Assembly: GCA_902525615.1 (NCBI GenBank)
Contig: CABZHT010000001.1
Location: 176,813-240,812, forward strand
Reading direction: 5' to 3'
Origin: an uncultured Fidelibacterota bacterium
GTDB lineage: Bacteria; Fidelibacterota; Marinisomatia; Marinisomatales; Marinisomataceae
Length of the DNA stretch: 64,000 bases
Shown: positions 27,970 through 37,840 of the stretch, one piece after another
How the letters are laid out: every line of letters starts with the position of its first letter
Numbering within the stretch: position 1 is the first letter of the stretch
Program-made: the position numbers and the translations under genes
The notes under the pieces: generated by a model
Database searches by the model: none
What the model saw: the letters and a program-made list of their open reading frames with translations, nothing else
What the model was told of the DNA's origin: nothing

Positions 27970-28821
27970 TTAGCTAATTAAATGGTTTGAATTAAAAATT
28001 TTATTTGCAATTAAAAGAGCTTTATTAGTTTCAGAAACGTCATGAACCCTGAAAATCTTTACACCTTGTTGTAATCCAATAACGTTAGCTGCTAATGAAC
28101 CTTCTAACCTATCATTTTCAGGAAGACTTAAAGATATTCCAATAAAGGATTTTCTTGATGCGCCTAGCAAAACTGGAAAATTCAATACAACGAAATGATT
28201 TAAATTATTTATGATTTCAAAATTATTTTCTACAGTTTTACCAAAACCAATTCCAGGATCAATTATAATTTTTTTTTGATTTACTCCTTTAGAAATAGCA
28301 AAATCTATCCTCCCAACAAGATAATCTTTGATATCCGGTATTAGAGATTCATACTGGGGATTATCTTGCATATTCTTAGGAGTTCCTTTCATATGCATTA
28401 TAATTAAGGGACAATCAAATTTTACTGCAACATCAGCCATTAACGGATCAATCTCCATAGCACTAATATCATTTATTATTGAAGCACCAACATCAAGAGC
28501 CTTGCTTGCTACAATTGATTTAGTAGTATCAATTGATATACAAACATCAGATTTTTTTCTTATACCTTCAATGACAGGTATCACTCTTGAAATTTCTTCA
28601 TCTAAACTGACTGGATTTGAGAATGGCCTTGTTGATTCACCGCCAATATCAATTATATCTGCACCATTCTTGACCATCTCTAATGCATGCTCAATAGCAG
28701 TATTTTTTTTAAAGTATTGTCCTCCGTCTGAAAAAGAATCGGGAGTGACATTTAAAATTCCCATGATTAATGATTGCTTATCTTCACTTGAAAGCCAATC
28801 ATTGAATTGTTTAATATTCAT
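27970..28821 (-). CDS. folP: Dihydropteroate synthase
   Basis: This 283-aa enzyme condenses dihydropterin pyrophosphate with p-aminobenzoate in folate synthesis. Motifs are IMGILNVTPDSFSDGGQY, NGADIIDIGGESTRPFS, and the C-terminal HDVSETNKAL. ISIDTTKSIVA and IIIDPGIGFGKT complete the TIM-barrel signature. It starts 3 bp after ftsH ends. Confidence 0.96.
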   Translation of the reverse strand: MNIKQFNDWLSSEDKQSLIMGILNVTPDSFSDGGQYFKKNTAIEHALEMVKNGADIIDIGGESTRPFSNPVSLDEEISRVIPVIEGIRKKSDVCISIDTTKSIVASKALDVGASIINDISAMEIDPLMADVAVKFDCPLIIMHMKGTPKNMQDNPQYESLIPDIKDYLVGRIDFAISKGVNQKKIIIDPGIGFGKTVENNFEIINNLNHFVVLNFPVLLGASRKSFIGISLSLPENDRLEGSLAANVIGLQQGVKIFRVHDVSETNKALLIANKIFNSNHLIS

Positions 28822-28824
28822 GTA

Positions 28825-30720
28825 TTATTTTTTTGAGATTTTTTTACCTAATAGCATGACTTTAATATCTGATTCATCTATTGTTTCATGTTCAAGTAAT
28901 TCTTCAGCCATTAAATGCAGTAGATCAATTTTTTCTTCAAGAATTTTTCTTGCAGTATCTTGTGCATTTTTAATAATTGATACAACTTCATGATCAATCA
29001 TCTGAGCAGTTTCTTCACTGTAGTCTCTATGAGATTGTATTTCTCTTCCTAAGAAAATTTCTTCATTCTTTTTTCCAAAAGCCATTGGGCCCATCTTGTC
29101 ACTCATTCCCCACTCACAAACCATTCTTCTAGCAATACTTGTTGCTCTTTCAATATCGTTTGATGCGCCAGTAGTGATTTCATTTAATATTAAATCTTCC
29201 GCAGCTCTTCCTCCCATCATTACAGCTAATCTGCTTAAAATATATGTTTTTGAATAACCATGTTTTTCATCAATTGGCAGCTGCATTGTTACTCCTAATG
29301 CTCTTCCTCTAGGAATAATTGTAACTTTATGGACAGGATCTGCTTCTGGAGAAAACAATGCTACTACTGCATGCCCTGCTTCATGGTAAGCTGTAACTTT
29401 CTTTTCATGATTGGAAAGCACCATGCTTTTTCTTTGGACACCCATTAAAACTTTATCTTGAGCCTCTTGAAAATCAGAATTATCAACTGTTGATTTTCTT
29501 TTTCTAGAAGCAAGTAATGCAGCTTCATTTACAAGATTAGCTAAATCTGCTCCAACCATTCCAGGTGTTCCTTTGGCAATATCTAATAAGTTTACTGATT
29601 TAGGTTTAATTTTAATTTTCTTTGTATGAATCTTTAAAATATCATGCCTACCATTTAGGTCGGGAACATCAACTACAACCTGACGGTCAAATCTTCCAGG
29701 CCTTAACAATGCTGAGTCCAACACATCTGGCCTATTTGTTGCTCCCATAACAATAACACTACTAGAATTATCAAATCCATCAAGTTCAACTAACAGCTGA
29801 TTGAGTGTTTGTTCTCTTTCATCATGGCCACCACCTAATCCAGCACCGCGTTGACGACCTACCGCATCAAGCTCATCAATAAAAACAATTGCAGGTGCAT
29901 TTTTATTTGCCTGTTCAAACAAATCTCTTACTCGAGATGCTCCAACTCCAACAAACATTTCGACAAAATCTGCTCCGCTTATACTAAAAAAAGGAACATT
30001 AGATTCACCAGCTACAGCTCTAGCTAATAATGTCTTTCCAGTTCCTGGAGGACCAACCAATAAAACACCTCTTGGAATTTTTCCTCCAAGCTTTTCAAAT
30101 TTTTTAGGACTTTTTAAATATGCTATAATTTCCTCAAGCTCTTCCTTGGCTTCAACACACCCAGCAACATCATTGAACTTTACTTTCTTCTGGTTACCAG
30201 AAAAAATCTTAGCTTTACTTTTACCAAAGCTAAATACATTATTCATTCCATTCCCAGAACCTTGCATTCTCCTTATTAAAAATAACCAAAAAGCTATTAA
30301 TAACAACCAGGGAGCAAAACCAAGCAGCCAACTAGTCCAATCAATTTTCTCACCTTCAAAATTGTATTCAATTTTTTTTTCATCCCATAAAGCAATTTGA
30401 TCAGAATAATCAGATGGCAAGTAAACAACAAATAAGGTTCTATCTTCAAAGGATGCGCCATGCTTGTTGATTAAAGTTTCAGGATTAAAAAGTTCTCCGT
30501 GAAAAGAATTATCGTTTTCAATAGATGCTTCTTTAATTTTGTTTTCAGCCAATAATTCTTTGTAAGTGTTGTAAGATACTTCAACTTTATTTGCTGACTC
30601 ATCTGGAAGAAAAGCAAAAGAAGCTATTATGAATAAAATTATTGATGCCCAAATGAGCAATGAGCTAGGCCCTGATTGAGTTTTTTTTGGGTTTGGTTTC
30701 TTATTTGTCTGATTTTTCAT
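28825..30720 (-). CDS. ftsH: ATP-dependent zinc metalloprotease FtsH
   Basis: This 631-aa protein is an inner-membrane AAA+ protease. Two N-terminal helices (about residues 22-40 and 132-147) flank a periplasmic domain. Walker A is GPPGTGKT and Walker B is [15 protein letters not shown], followed by the second region of homology. The zinc motif is HEAGH in [15 protein letters not shown]. It degrades misfolded membrane proteins and sets lipopolysaccharide balance in other bacteria. It is 36 bp downstream of tilS, as in many genomes. Confidence 0.97.
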   Translation of the reverse strand: MKNQTNKKPNPKKTQSGPSSLLIWASIILFIIASFAFLPDESANKVEVSYNTYKELLAENKIKEASIENDNSFHGELFNPETLINKHGASFEDRTLFVVYLPSDYSDQIALWDEKKIEYNFEGEKIDWTSWLLGFAPWLLLIAFWLFLIRRMQGSGNGMNNVFSFGKSKAKIFSGNQKKVKFNDVAGCVEAKEELEEIIAYLKSPKKFEKLGGKIPRGVLLVGPPGTGKTLLARAVAGESNVPFFSISGADFVEMFVGVGASRVRDLFEQANKNAPAIVFIDELDAVGRQRGAGLGGGHDEREQTLNQLLVELDGFDNSSSVIVMGATNRPDVLDSALLRPGRFDRQVVVDVPDLNGRHDILKIHTKKIKIKPKSVNLLDIAKGTPGMVGADLANLVNEAALLASRKRKSTVDNSDFQEAQDKVLMGVQRKSMVLSNHEKKVTAYHEAGHAVVALFSPEADPVHKVTIIPRGRALGVTMQLPIDEKHGYSKTYILSRLAVMMGGRAAEDLILNEITTGASNDIERATSIARRMVCEWGMSDKMGPMAFGKKNEEIFLGREIQSHRDYSEETAQMIDHEVVSIIKNAQDTARKILEEKIDLLHLMAEELLEHETIDESDIKVMLLGKKISKK

Positions 30721-30756
30721 TGGAGAAGAATTTAATAAAAATGTATAATAAAAAAA

Positions 30757-32082
30757 CTAATTCCTAGAGAAATTTAGTTTTGCAATTTTAACGGAATTTT
30801 TATGAATTTTATATTTTTCACTTAATTGATAACCGGCAACCCAAATAATTTCATCTTGGTTACATACTACTAACGATTCTTTCCTCTGTAAGAACGATAA
30901 ATTTTTGTCTTTTAAGAATTTTGCAACTTTCTTATTTCCGCTCATTCCCAATGGCAAAAAACTATCATTATCTCTAACTGACCTTATAACTAAGTTGTCA
31001 GTAATCTTTGATGCGTCAATAAATTCAATCTCATTATCACTATTAAAAGTTTTAGGTGCTTTATTAAAATCCCATAAAAAAGTAAAATCTTTTCCTTTGA
31101 ATTCTTTTCCAGCTTCAACATTTATAAAAATGTCATTTTTCATATTTTTATAAATAATTAATGAATTTCTATCAATTAAAATTGTCGTATCATTTACTCT
31201 TTTTGAACTACCTGTAAGATTTTTTCTTAATAAATCTTTTATTTCTCTTACATCAGTTTTTGAAAATGAATTTTTAGTATCAATGCATTGATTTGAGATT
31301 ATTTTTAGCTGAACAAGAAAAGGAAGGTTATAAAAATCCGATTTGTTTATCTCAATATTATTATCATTTTCTCTATAGCTGTCTGAATTACAAAAATTCT
31401 GCACATTAAATGCAATTAAATCATGCACCTCATCAATTCGATCAGCAAAATTATTGAAAGGAATGTGAATATCATTTTTAATTTTTTTTAATTCAGGTAT
31501 CACATTCATCCTCAAAAAATTTCTAGTAAACGTGTTATCAGAATTTGTTGGATCATCAATATATTTAACATTATTTAAAGAAGCATAATCACTAATTTCA
31601 CTTTTTGAAATATTGTACATAGGTCTGATAATATTTTGTTTTAATTTTCTCAATCCTTGAAGTCCATCTAAACCAGAGGAATTCATAATTTTCATCAAAA
31701 TAGTTTCTACTTGATCATCCGCATGATGAGCAGTAAGAATAAAATCAGCTTTAATTTCTTTTCTAATTTCTTCTAATTTACTATATCTCATTTTTCTAAA
31801 ATTTGATTCAATATTTGAATTAACTCCTTTTAAAAAAATATTCTCAATAACTAAATCATGATTCATTTTAGCACATTGATCTTTTACTAAATGTTCCATC
31901 TTTTTAGCATCTGAGTGATAATTATGATTAACATGAGCTACAGAAAACTTATAGGATTCATGGTTTTTCTGAAAAAATTTTAAAAGAACCATTGAATCTA
32001 TACCACCAGATACTGCTAGTAAAAAATGAGGATTTTCATTTTCAATTAATGAATCAAGATTTGATATAATTTTATTTTGCAT
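30757..32082 (-). CDS. tilS: tRNA(Ile)-lysidine synthase
   Basis: TilS converts C34 of the CAU-anticodon isoleucine tRNA to lysidine. The PP-loop is AVSGGIDSMVLLKFF near the N-terminus. VAHVNHNYHSDA and LTAHHADDQVETILM are family motifs. The C-terminal part (about residues 355-441) matches the TilS substrate-binding domain with FLPLGMSGNKKVAKFL. Its start overlaps the end of the MBL-fold gene by 11 bp. Confidence 0.94.
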   Translation of the reverse strand: MQNKIISNLDSLIENENPHFLLAVSGGIDSMVLLKFFQKNHESYKFSVAHVNHNYHSDAKKMEHLVKDQCAKMNHDLVIENIFLKGVNSNIESNFRKMRYSKLEEIRKEIKADFILTAHHADDQVETILMKIMNSSGLDGLQGLRKLKQNIIRPMYNISKSEISDYASLNNVKYIDDPTNSDNTFTRNFLRMNVIPELKKIKNDIHIPFNNFADRIDEVHDLIAFNVQNFCNSDSYRENDNNIEINKSDFYNLPFLVQLKIISNQCIDTKNSFSKTDVREIKDLLRKNLTGSSKRVNDTTILIDRNSLIIYKNMKNDIFINVEAGKEFKGKDFTFLWDFNKAPKTFNSDNEIEFIDASKITDNLVIRSVRDNDSFLPLGMSGNKKVAKFLKDKNLSFLQRKESLVVCNQDEIIWVAGYQLSEKYKIHKNSVKIAKLNFSRN

Positions 32083-32704
32083 ATTTCACTAAAAATGGAT
32101 TTGTTTTTAATTCATAATCTAATGTTGTTATTTCACGATGCCCAGGGAGCAAGGTTGAATTCACATCAAATGAATTTACAAACATTTCTAATGATTTTTC
32201 CATATGAGCTGGATTTGATGTTTGAAGATCAGTTCTACCAATTGATCCCTTAAATATTAAATCTCCACAAAAGATAAGTGAGTCTATTTTAAAGCTCATA
32301 CATCCCGGAGAATGTCCAGGATTGTAATTAACATTAAATTTAAATGAACCGACAGTTAATTTTTTATCTGTCTCTTCAATCCAATGACTGACTTGTGGTT
32401 TTTCTGAATCAACATGCATATATCCCTTCATGACATCATAATGATCAAGCATGATGCTATTTCCTCTACAAATATAAAATGGTATGTTGTAATTTTTTAT
32501 ACAATCACTCGCAGAAGCAATATGATCAATATGAGCATGAGTAGCCAAAACAGCTATTGGGGATAAATTTTCAGATTTAAGATAGCCATCAATTAAATCG
32601 AATCCTAAACCAGGATCAATTATGATAGCTTCTTTATTATCATTTGATAAAATATAGATATTTTGATCAAGCAGTCTTGAAATAATCTTTTTGTAATTCA
32701 ACAT
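32072..32704 (-). CDS. MBL-fold metallo-hydrolase (glyoxalase II-like)
   Basis: This 210-aa protein has the metallo-beta-lactamase signature ATHAHIDHIASASDC (THxHxDH), then GHSPGCMSF, FCGDLIFKGSIGRTD and LLPGHREITTL. The ligand set matches the YcbL/glyoxalase II-like subgroup. It is a thioester or related hydrolase; the substrate is unknown. It is coupled by TAATG to the upstream GAPDH-like gene, so detoxification of a glycolytic by-product is a possible but unproven link. Confidence 0.85.
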   Translation of the reverse strand: MLNYKKIISRLLDQNIYILSNDNKEAIIIDPGLGFDLIDGYLKSENLSPIAVLATHAHIDHIASASDCIKNYNIPFYICRGNSIMLDHYDVMKGYMHVDSEKPQVSHWIEETDKKLTVGSFKFNVNYNPGHSPGCMSFKIDSLIFCGDLIFKGSIGRTDLQTSNPAHMEKSLEMFVNSFDVNSTLLPGHREITTLDYELKTNPFLVKYAK

Positions 32705-33768
32705 TATACTCTGTCAAAGAAAAATCCACCCAAAGAATTAATTTTATCTTGGTAGGAATGTGGATTCAAAAATCTAACAGTTGCAGCAATACTTGAGAGT
32801 ATTGAGTTTCCATCTTGAGGAGTGAAACAAAATCCAGAAACTTCGTGATCATTTCGCACATTAATAGAATTTTCAACAATTACAGTTTGATTTAAAATTC
32901 TTCCATATAATCCTTGGTCTCTTCCAAATGAAAATACCTCATTTGTTGAATGATGCTCTGTTAATGACACTCTATCATTACTAGCAAGCAAATCAATAAC
33001 TTTTTGACTTGTAGTTGGCTCTTTAAGCTTCAAATTAAACCATACAGTATGCATATATTGAGAATTAACCTTCATTGCTGAAGAAAATAAATCAAGATCA
33101 AGGTTCATTGTTTTAAATAATCCTGCTGCATCTTCTGCATGATGAGTACCGTAAACTGGATGCCCATGATCATTTACTGTAGGAGCAGGAACAAAACTCC
33201 CTGTTTGACTTATATCATTACTTCTTCTAATACAAACAAATTTTCCATCAATCAAATTATCTGGAGAGATACTCAATGCTATTGTATTAACTAAGCATGC
33301 AATATTGTGGGTATTGCAAGAAACAACTTGTAAAAATTGATCTTCTGAATTGATAACATGGTCATTAATTCCTCGAGCATATTTTTTTCCAAAACCGTTT
33401 TCACTGCCTTGAGCTAGAAATCCTTTAACTTTATCAGCATATTTATTATAATAATCTAATTTATTTTGGTGACCAAACCCCTTAGGGGTACAATCAATTA
33501 CGACTGAACTTCTAGAAACAGCTTCATCCATTGTAAATTCAGCTTCTAAACCAATTTCTTTAAAACTTTCTAATCTATCCTCATGAACTGCAAGCCTAGC
33601 ACCTTTCGCCATTAAATTTTTAATCTTAGGAGAATCTTTTGTTAAGGGGGATTGTTTATGAAATGTAACCTCATCAATTCCCAAGTTACTTTTTTGTTCA
33701 CAAAGAATACCTATCAGTGGTTCGCCAATAGTTCCAGTTCCTACAACATGTACAATTTTTCTTTCCAT
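32704..33768 (-). CDS. Type II (archaeal-type) glyceraldehyde-3-phosphate dehydrogenase-like protein
   Basis: This 354-aa protein has an N-terminal Rossmann motif (VVGTGTIGEPLIGIL), VVIDCTPKGFGHQNK, and the presumed nucleophile in VVSCNTHNIACLVN (about residue 153). IRRSNDISQTGSFVPAP, GTHHAED and SAMKVNSQYMHT follow the same order as archaeal type II GAPDH (SCNTTG..., VRRGADP..., SHHGPD, MAVIVPTTLMH). It does not look like the usual bacterial GapA. The active-site Thr after CNT is His here, so substrate or cofactor may differ. It follows the ccm genes and precedes the MBL hydrolase. Confidence 0.75.
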   Translation of the reverse strand: MERKIVHVVGTGTIGEPLIGILCEQKSNLGIDEVTFHKQSPLTKDSPKIKNLMAKGARLAVHEDRLESFKEIGLEAEFTMDEAVSRSSVVIDCTPKGFGHQNKLDYYNKYADKVKGFLAQGSENGFGKKYARGINDHVINSEDQFLQVVSCNTHNIACLVNTIALSISPDNLIDGKFVCIRRSNDISQTGSFVPAPTVNDHGHPVYGTHHAEDAAGLFKTMNLDLDLFSSAMKVNSQYMHTVWFNLKLKEPTTSQKVIDLLASNDRVSLTEHHSTNEVFSFGRDQGLYGRILNQTVIVENSINVRNDHEVSGFCFTPQDGNSILSSIAATVRFLNPHSYQDKINSLGGFFFDRV

Positions 33769-33786
33769 AGTTTTAATTACCCCGAA

Positions 33787-33885
33787 TTAATTAATATATT
33801 TTTTTACGTTAATAATAAACCAAGTTAAAATAGTAATAAAAACAACAAAAAGTGCTGACAAAAAATATGATAAATAATTAAACAT
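33787..33885 (-). CDS. ccmD: CcmD-like small membrane protein
   Basis: This 32-aa ORF is too short for the track: MFNYLSYFLSALFVVFITILTWFIINVKKYIN. It has one membrane helix followed by a basic tail. Its ATG overlaps the end of ccmC by 8 bp (ATGTTTAA), and a GAGG ribosome-binding site is 7 nt upstream. Size, topology and position directly after ccmC match CcmD, which helps release haem-loaded CcmE from the CcmABC complex. Confidence 0.72.
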   Translation of the reverse strand: MFNYLSYFLSALFVVFITILTWFIINVKKYIN

Positions 33886-34525
33886 ATCTATCCTCAATAT
33901 CTTTCTTTTTTAAAACTTCTACTTTTAATAATAGCATTAAAATCATCAAAGAAGTAAATGATAACAGTGAAAATAAAAATGGATTTAAAATTCCAGACGG
34001 CTGTTTATTCATTCCTAGCTGAGGATGGGACTGAATTTCAGCTGCCCAAAAATTAACTGATGCAAAAATTATTGGAATGTCTAAAAATGCAATAATTCCA
34101 ATAATGGCGCATACAAGTGCTGCTCTCTGACGATATAACCCAATATTTCTCATAATAAAATATCCTACATAAATCAGAAATAGTACTAGAGTAGTAATTA
34201 ATCTTGGTTCCCATACCCAAGGCTGACCCCAAATTGGTGTTGCCCAAATAGGTCCTGTAATTAAGACTAAAGCAGTAAAAATAGTTCCTATCTCCGCAGA
34301 CGCAAGGCCAATTCTGTCATATTTAAGATTTTTTGTATAGAGATAAAAAATTCCACTTACCATCACAATGAAATAAGCTAAAAATCCAGACCACGCTATT
34401 GGAACATGGAGATAAAATATTTTTTGCGCCCATTCTTGATTGGGAACCATTGGAGTAAAGAAAATCATCCAAACTAAATTTGAGATCATTAAGAAAATGG
34501 TAATAATAAAAAAAGTTAAGTTCAT
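33878..34525 (-). CDS. ccmC: Cytochrome c biogenesis protein CcmC
   Basis: This 215-aa protein has six predicted membrane helices. The tryptophan-rich haem-handling loop is GPIWATPIWGQPWVWEPRL, with presumed haem ligands in HVPIAWSGF (residue about 39) and the conserved second-loop histidine. It moves haem onto CcmE. It is TAATG-coupled to ccmB. Confidence 0.93.
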   Translation of the reverse strand: MNLTFFIITIFLMISNLVWMIFFTPMVPNQEWAQKIFYLHVPIAWSGFLAYFIVMVSGIFYLYTKNLKYDRIGLASAEIGTIFTALVLITGPIWATPIWGQPWVWEPRLITTLVLFLIYVGYFIMRNIGLYRQRAALVCAIIGIIAFLDIPIIFASVNFWAAEIQSHPQLGMNKQPSGILNPFLFSLLSFTSLMILMLLLKVEVLKKKDIEDRYV

Positions 34526-35184
34526 TATTGTTTAATTAGTCTTTCAAATAAATTTATCCCTAAAAGGATTCCAATTAAGGCAAAAGTTAATAATATCAAC
34601 CAAGATTCAATATATAAAGATGACATTTCTCCAATAATAATACCAAAAAGAATATTTGATGCATTTATAAGAATTGGAACTATTAAAGGAAAAAATATAA
34701 CTGGAAATAAAAAGCTTTTAGAAGTATTTGTATTTGTTAATAAAAAAATCAATATACCAAAAGATAATAATCCAAAGTTTGTAACGATACTTAGTAAAAT
34801 AAGATTTGATATAATTTCAAAACTCAAATCAGATAAAATCATATAGCTAAAAAATATTATAAATTGTACCCCTAAAAGAATTAAACTGAGTGATAATATT
34901 TTAGCAAAATAAATCTTTGTCAAATCAATTGAGGATGAATAAATCAGATCAAAAATATTATAATCTTTTTCTCTAGCAAAAGAATTTTCAATAAGCTTGA
35001 TTGTTGAAAGCGAGATAATAATCCAAAAGAATCCAGAAAATACTGTTGTGTCATAAATTTTTGATAAAGGAAAAGAAAAGAGCAAAAACATCAAACATGA
35101 AATTGCAAAGAAGGATATGTATAGCAAATTAAATGATGACTTTCTTTCTAAATAAAACTCATTTCTTATTAGTCTTATAATCAT
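34525..35184 (-). CDS. ccmB: Haem exporter permease CcmB
   Basis: This 219-aa membrane protein has about six helices, and its N-terminus LIRNEFYLERKSSFN resembles CcmB (RDLRLELRRR type). ENSFAREKDYNIFDLIYSS is the conserved cytoplasmic loop (family: E....ER..G.L..L). It pairs with CcmA and overlaps it by 4 bp (ATGA). Confidence 0.85.
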   Translation of the reverse strand: MIIRLIRNEFYLERKSSFNLLYISFFAISCLMFLLFSFPLSKIYDTTVFSGFFWIIISLSTIKLIENSFAREKDYNIFDLIYSSSIDLTKIYFAKILSLSLILLGVQFIIFFSYMILSDLSFEIISNLILLSIVTNFGLLSFGILIFLLTNTNTSKSFLFPVIFFPLIVPILINASNILFGIIIGEMSSLYIESWLILLTFALIGILLGINLFERLIKQ

Positions 35185-35780
35185 TTGTATGCCTTAAAGT
35201 CTTCTATTGAAATTACTTTATCATAAAGTGATTCTTGATTGTCCTGATGTGTGGAATAAATGATAGACTTATTATCTGATTTAAAATTATTAAAAATATC
35301 TATAAAAATTTTAACTCCTTCTTCGTCTAAATTGCTAAATGGTTCATCAATTAGCAAATAGTCCCAATTTAGATTCATTGCTATGCAAAGCTTATTTCGT
35401 TGAATGTTCCCTCTTGATAAGAATTTTAATGGCATATCTTTGAACTGCTCAATATTGAGCATTGTAAGAGAATCATTAAAAACAATCTTATTATAATTTT
35501 GATCATGATAAGTAGAAATTACTTTTAAGTTCTCTTCAATAGTTAAGTCACCAAAAATGTTTAGCTTGTCGCTTAAGAAAAGATGACCATTATTAGAATT
35601 AAATTCTATTGATCCAGTCTCAAAGTTCATTAAGCCTGAAAGACATTTAAGAAGGGTAGTTTTTCCAGAACCATTATTTCCTACAATTGCACAAATTTCT
35701 CCTAACTTCAAAGAAAAATTCACATCATTTAATATTGGTGTATTGGAAAAAGATTTAGAAAGATTTTTTATCTGCAACAT
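35181..35780 (-). CDS. ccmA: Haem exporter ATP-binding protein CcmA
   Basis: This 199-aa ABC ATPase has Walker A GNNGSGKTTLLKCLSGL and Walker B YLLIDEPFSNLDEEG. The signature reads LSRGNIQRNKLC, departing from LSGGQ; CcmA proteins often show LSAGQ. It releases haem-CcmE from CcmC using ATP. It starts at TAATG, overlapping the small ORF upstream. Confidence 0.87.
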   Translation of the reverse strand: MLQIKNLSKSFSNTPILNDVNFSLKLGEICAIVGNNGSGKTTLLKCLSGLMNFETGSIEFNSNNGHLFLSDKLNIFGDLTIEENLKVISTYHDQNYNKIVFNDSLTMLNIEQFKDMPLKFLSRGNIQRNKLCIAMNLNWDYLLIDEPFSNLDEEGVKIFIDIFNNFKSDNKSIIYSTHQDNQESLYDKVISIEDFKAYK

Positions 35781-35869
35781 TACTTCATTTGCTTAATTAT
35801 TGGCCAAAAAACATAGAAAATTACAATCATAAGGAAGAAAAATATAAATAACTGATTAAACATTTCCAT
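35780..35869 (-). CDS. 29-aa single-pass membrane peptide in the ccm operon
   Basis: This ORF is absent from the track: MEMFNQLFIFFFLMIVIFYVFWPIIKQMK. Its ATG follows the ccmF stop directly, and its TAA overlaps the ccmA ATG (TAATG). An AAGGAG is placed 10 nt upstream. One membrane helix and a basic C-terminal tail resemble CcmD in style, but CcmD is accounted for elsewhere. The tight coupling on both sides suggests it is translated. Function unknown; it could be a remnant or miniature of a CcmH/CcmI-type anchor. Confidence 0.55.
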   Translation of the reverse strand: MEMFNQLFIFFFLMIVIFYVFWPIIKQMK

Positions 35870-37840
35870 TTAATTATCTCTCCTTGATGGCCAGAAAGCA
35901 AACAAGGAGCCAATTACCATTAATACTCCACCAATCCATACCCAATTTACTAAGGGGTTAATCATAATTTTAAAGTAACCGATATTCTTCTGAGCATCAT
36001 AGCCAGAAAAAATGGAATAAATATCTTTTTGAATGGTGCTATAGATATCTAACTCGCTATGGGGCTGTCTTTTTTCTGGATCTGAATTCCAATAAAAGTA
36101 GATTCTTTTTTCAGGTTTTAAATTAACAAGTAATTGATTTGTGCTACTGTCTACAACATCAATTTCACTTAAAAAAGCATAATGATTATCTCGAGCTTCA
36201 CTTTTAATACTATTTAACTTAAAAACATAATTAGAAAAATAAATTTGTTCACCCGGAGATAAGCTAAATTCTTTTTCAACCTCAAACGCTCTACCAATAA
36301 AACCAATAAATAATAACACAATTCCAATATGTACTATATAGCCTCCATTTTTATGTCTGTTGCTTAAAAACATTTTACCTATTGAGTGTAAAAAATTTGA
36401 CGCCTTCTTTTGTTTTTTATAAGACTTATAAAATTCACCTAAAATTGAGCTTAGGGTAAAAGAAACACCCATTATAGCAACAAAAACATATATTTGAAAT
36501 AAGCTTGAAAATATCATATATCCTATTCCAGATAAAAAACTTACACTTAATGGCAATTTAAATCTATTAAGTAAAACACTTTGAGAAGTATAGTTCCAAG
36601 AAAGTAATGGACCAATTCCCATTAAAAATAATAATACAAGCCCTATTGGAATATTTAATTGGTTAAAATAAGAAGCACCCACATAAATCTTATTACCATC
36701 CCATGCCTCGGACAAAATTGGAAATAAAGTTCCCCACATTATTGTGAAACACATTAGAATGAGAATTAGATTATTATACAAAAATCCACCTTCTCTTGAT
36801 GTAAAAGAATCAATTTTATCTGGAGTATCTAAATAAGATTTTCTTTTAAAGAACCAGAAAACAGTATAAAATATTAATATGGCTAAAAATGCAAAAAACA
36901 TTGGACCAAGATTTTCAGCTGTAAATGAATGGACAGATGAAATTACTCCACTTCTAGTAATAAATGTTCCAAGAATAACCAATATATAAGTTGAGGTAGC
37001 AAGTAAAAAATTCCATTTCTTTAACATTCCTCTCTTTTCTTGAATCATTGATGAATGAATAAAGGCTGTTAATGTAAGCCAAGGCATTAATGATGAATTT
37101 TCAACTGGATCCCATGCCCAATATCCTCCCCATCCTAGCTCGTTATATGCCCAATATCCTCCAAGGATGATTCCTGCAGATAAGAATGTCCACACGAATA
37201 AAGACCATCTTCTAATAGATTGAACCCATTCAAAAGAAATATCTTTTGAAATAGATGCTGCAAGCGCCATAATAAAAATAATTGCTGAACCAGTAAAACC
37301 AACATATAGAATTGGAGGATGAATCGCCATAAAGAAATTTTGTAATAATGGATTTAGACCGTTTCCATTTTGAACAATAATATCAGAAGAAACAGGTTCA
37401 AATGGATTTGCAATAAAATTTGAAAGGAGAATAAAAAAAGAAAAGATAAAAGCTAAAATTATATAAGAGTGAAATTTTAATGTTTTCAATTTTTTTAAAG
37501 TTGTAAAAGTATATGTAACTGCAAAAAGAGCAGTTATAAAAGACCAAAACAATAATGAACCAGCTTGTCCTGCCCATAGTGCGGTTACCTTATAAAAGAC
37601 AGGAGTTTCATAGCTAGTATATTGAGCTACATATTGTAAATTAAAATTGCTAATTAATAATTCATTTAATAAACAAAAAAATGCTAAAAAAATACAATAC
37701 GAAGTTGCTAGAATTGCTCTTTCAGCAACCTGTAAATATGTTTGATTATTAAATTTTTTGAATAAACCTAAAAATATAAATGAAGAAAAAATTAATCCTC
37801 CAGCCAAGCTGATTGCAATACTACCAATTTGAGAAATCAT
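35870..37840 (-). CDS. ccmF: Cytochrome c-type biogenesis protein CcmF
   Basis: This 656-aa membrane protein has about 14 helices. The WWD haem-handling domain reads GWGGYWAWDPVENSSLMPWL, near residue 235. Flanking histidines are in AIHPPILYVGFTG and ITAFIHSSM-type segments. A periplasmic domain precedes the last helix (about 520-630). CcmF is the haem lyase that joins haem to apocytochrome c. It is TAATG-coupled to ccmE. Confidence 0.95.
   Translation of the reverse strand: MISQIGSIAISLAGGLIFSSFIFLGLFKKFNNQTYLQVAERAILATSYCIFLAFFCLLNELLISNFNLQYVAQYTSYETPVFYKVTALWAGQAGSLLFWSFITALFAVTYTFTTLKKLKTLKFHSYIILAFIFSFFILLSNFIANPFEPVSSDIIVQNGNGLNPLLQNFFMAIHPPILYVGFTGSAIIFIMALAASISKDISFEWVQSIRRWSLFVWTFLSAGIILGGYWAYNELGWGGYWAWDPVENSSLMPWLTLTAFIHSSMIQEKRGMLKKWNFLLATSTYILVILGTFITRSGVISSVHSFTAENLGPMFFAFLAILIFYTVFWFFKRKSYLDTPDKIDSFTSREGGFLYNNLILILMCFTIMWGTLFPILSEAWDGNKIYVGASYFNQLNIPIGLVLLFLMGIGPLLSWNYTSQSVLLNRFKLPLSVSFLSGIGYMIFSSLFQIYVFVAIMGVSFTLSSILGEFYKSYKKQKKASNFLHSIGKMFLSNRHKNGGYIVHIGIVLLFIGFIGRAFEVEKEFSLSPGEQIYFSNYVFKLNSIKSEARDNHYAFLSEIDVVDSSTNQLLVNLKPEKRIYFYWNSDPEKRQPHSELDIYSTIQKDIYSIFSGYDAQKNIGYFKIMINPLVNWVWIGGVLMVIGSLFAFWPSRRDN

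Noticed and set aside
28328-28993. 221-aa plus-strand ORF
   Set aside because: It lies antisense to folP and the end of ftsH, both strongly supported, and its composition (Ser/Ile/Phe-rich) is that of a shadow frame.
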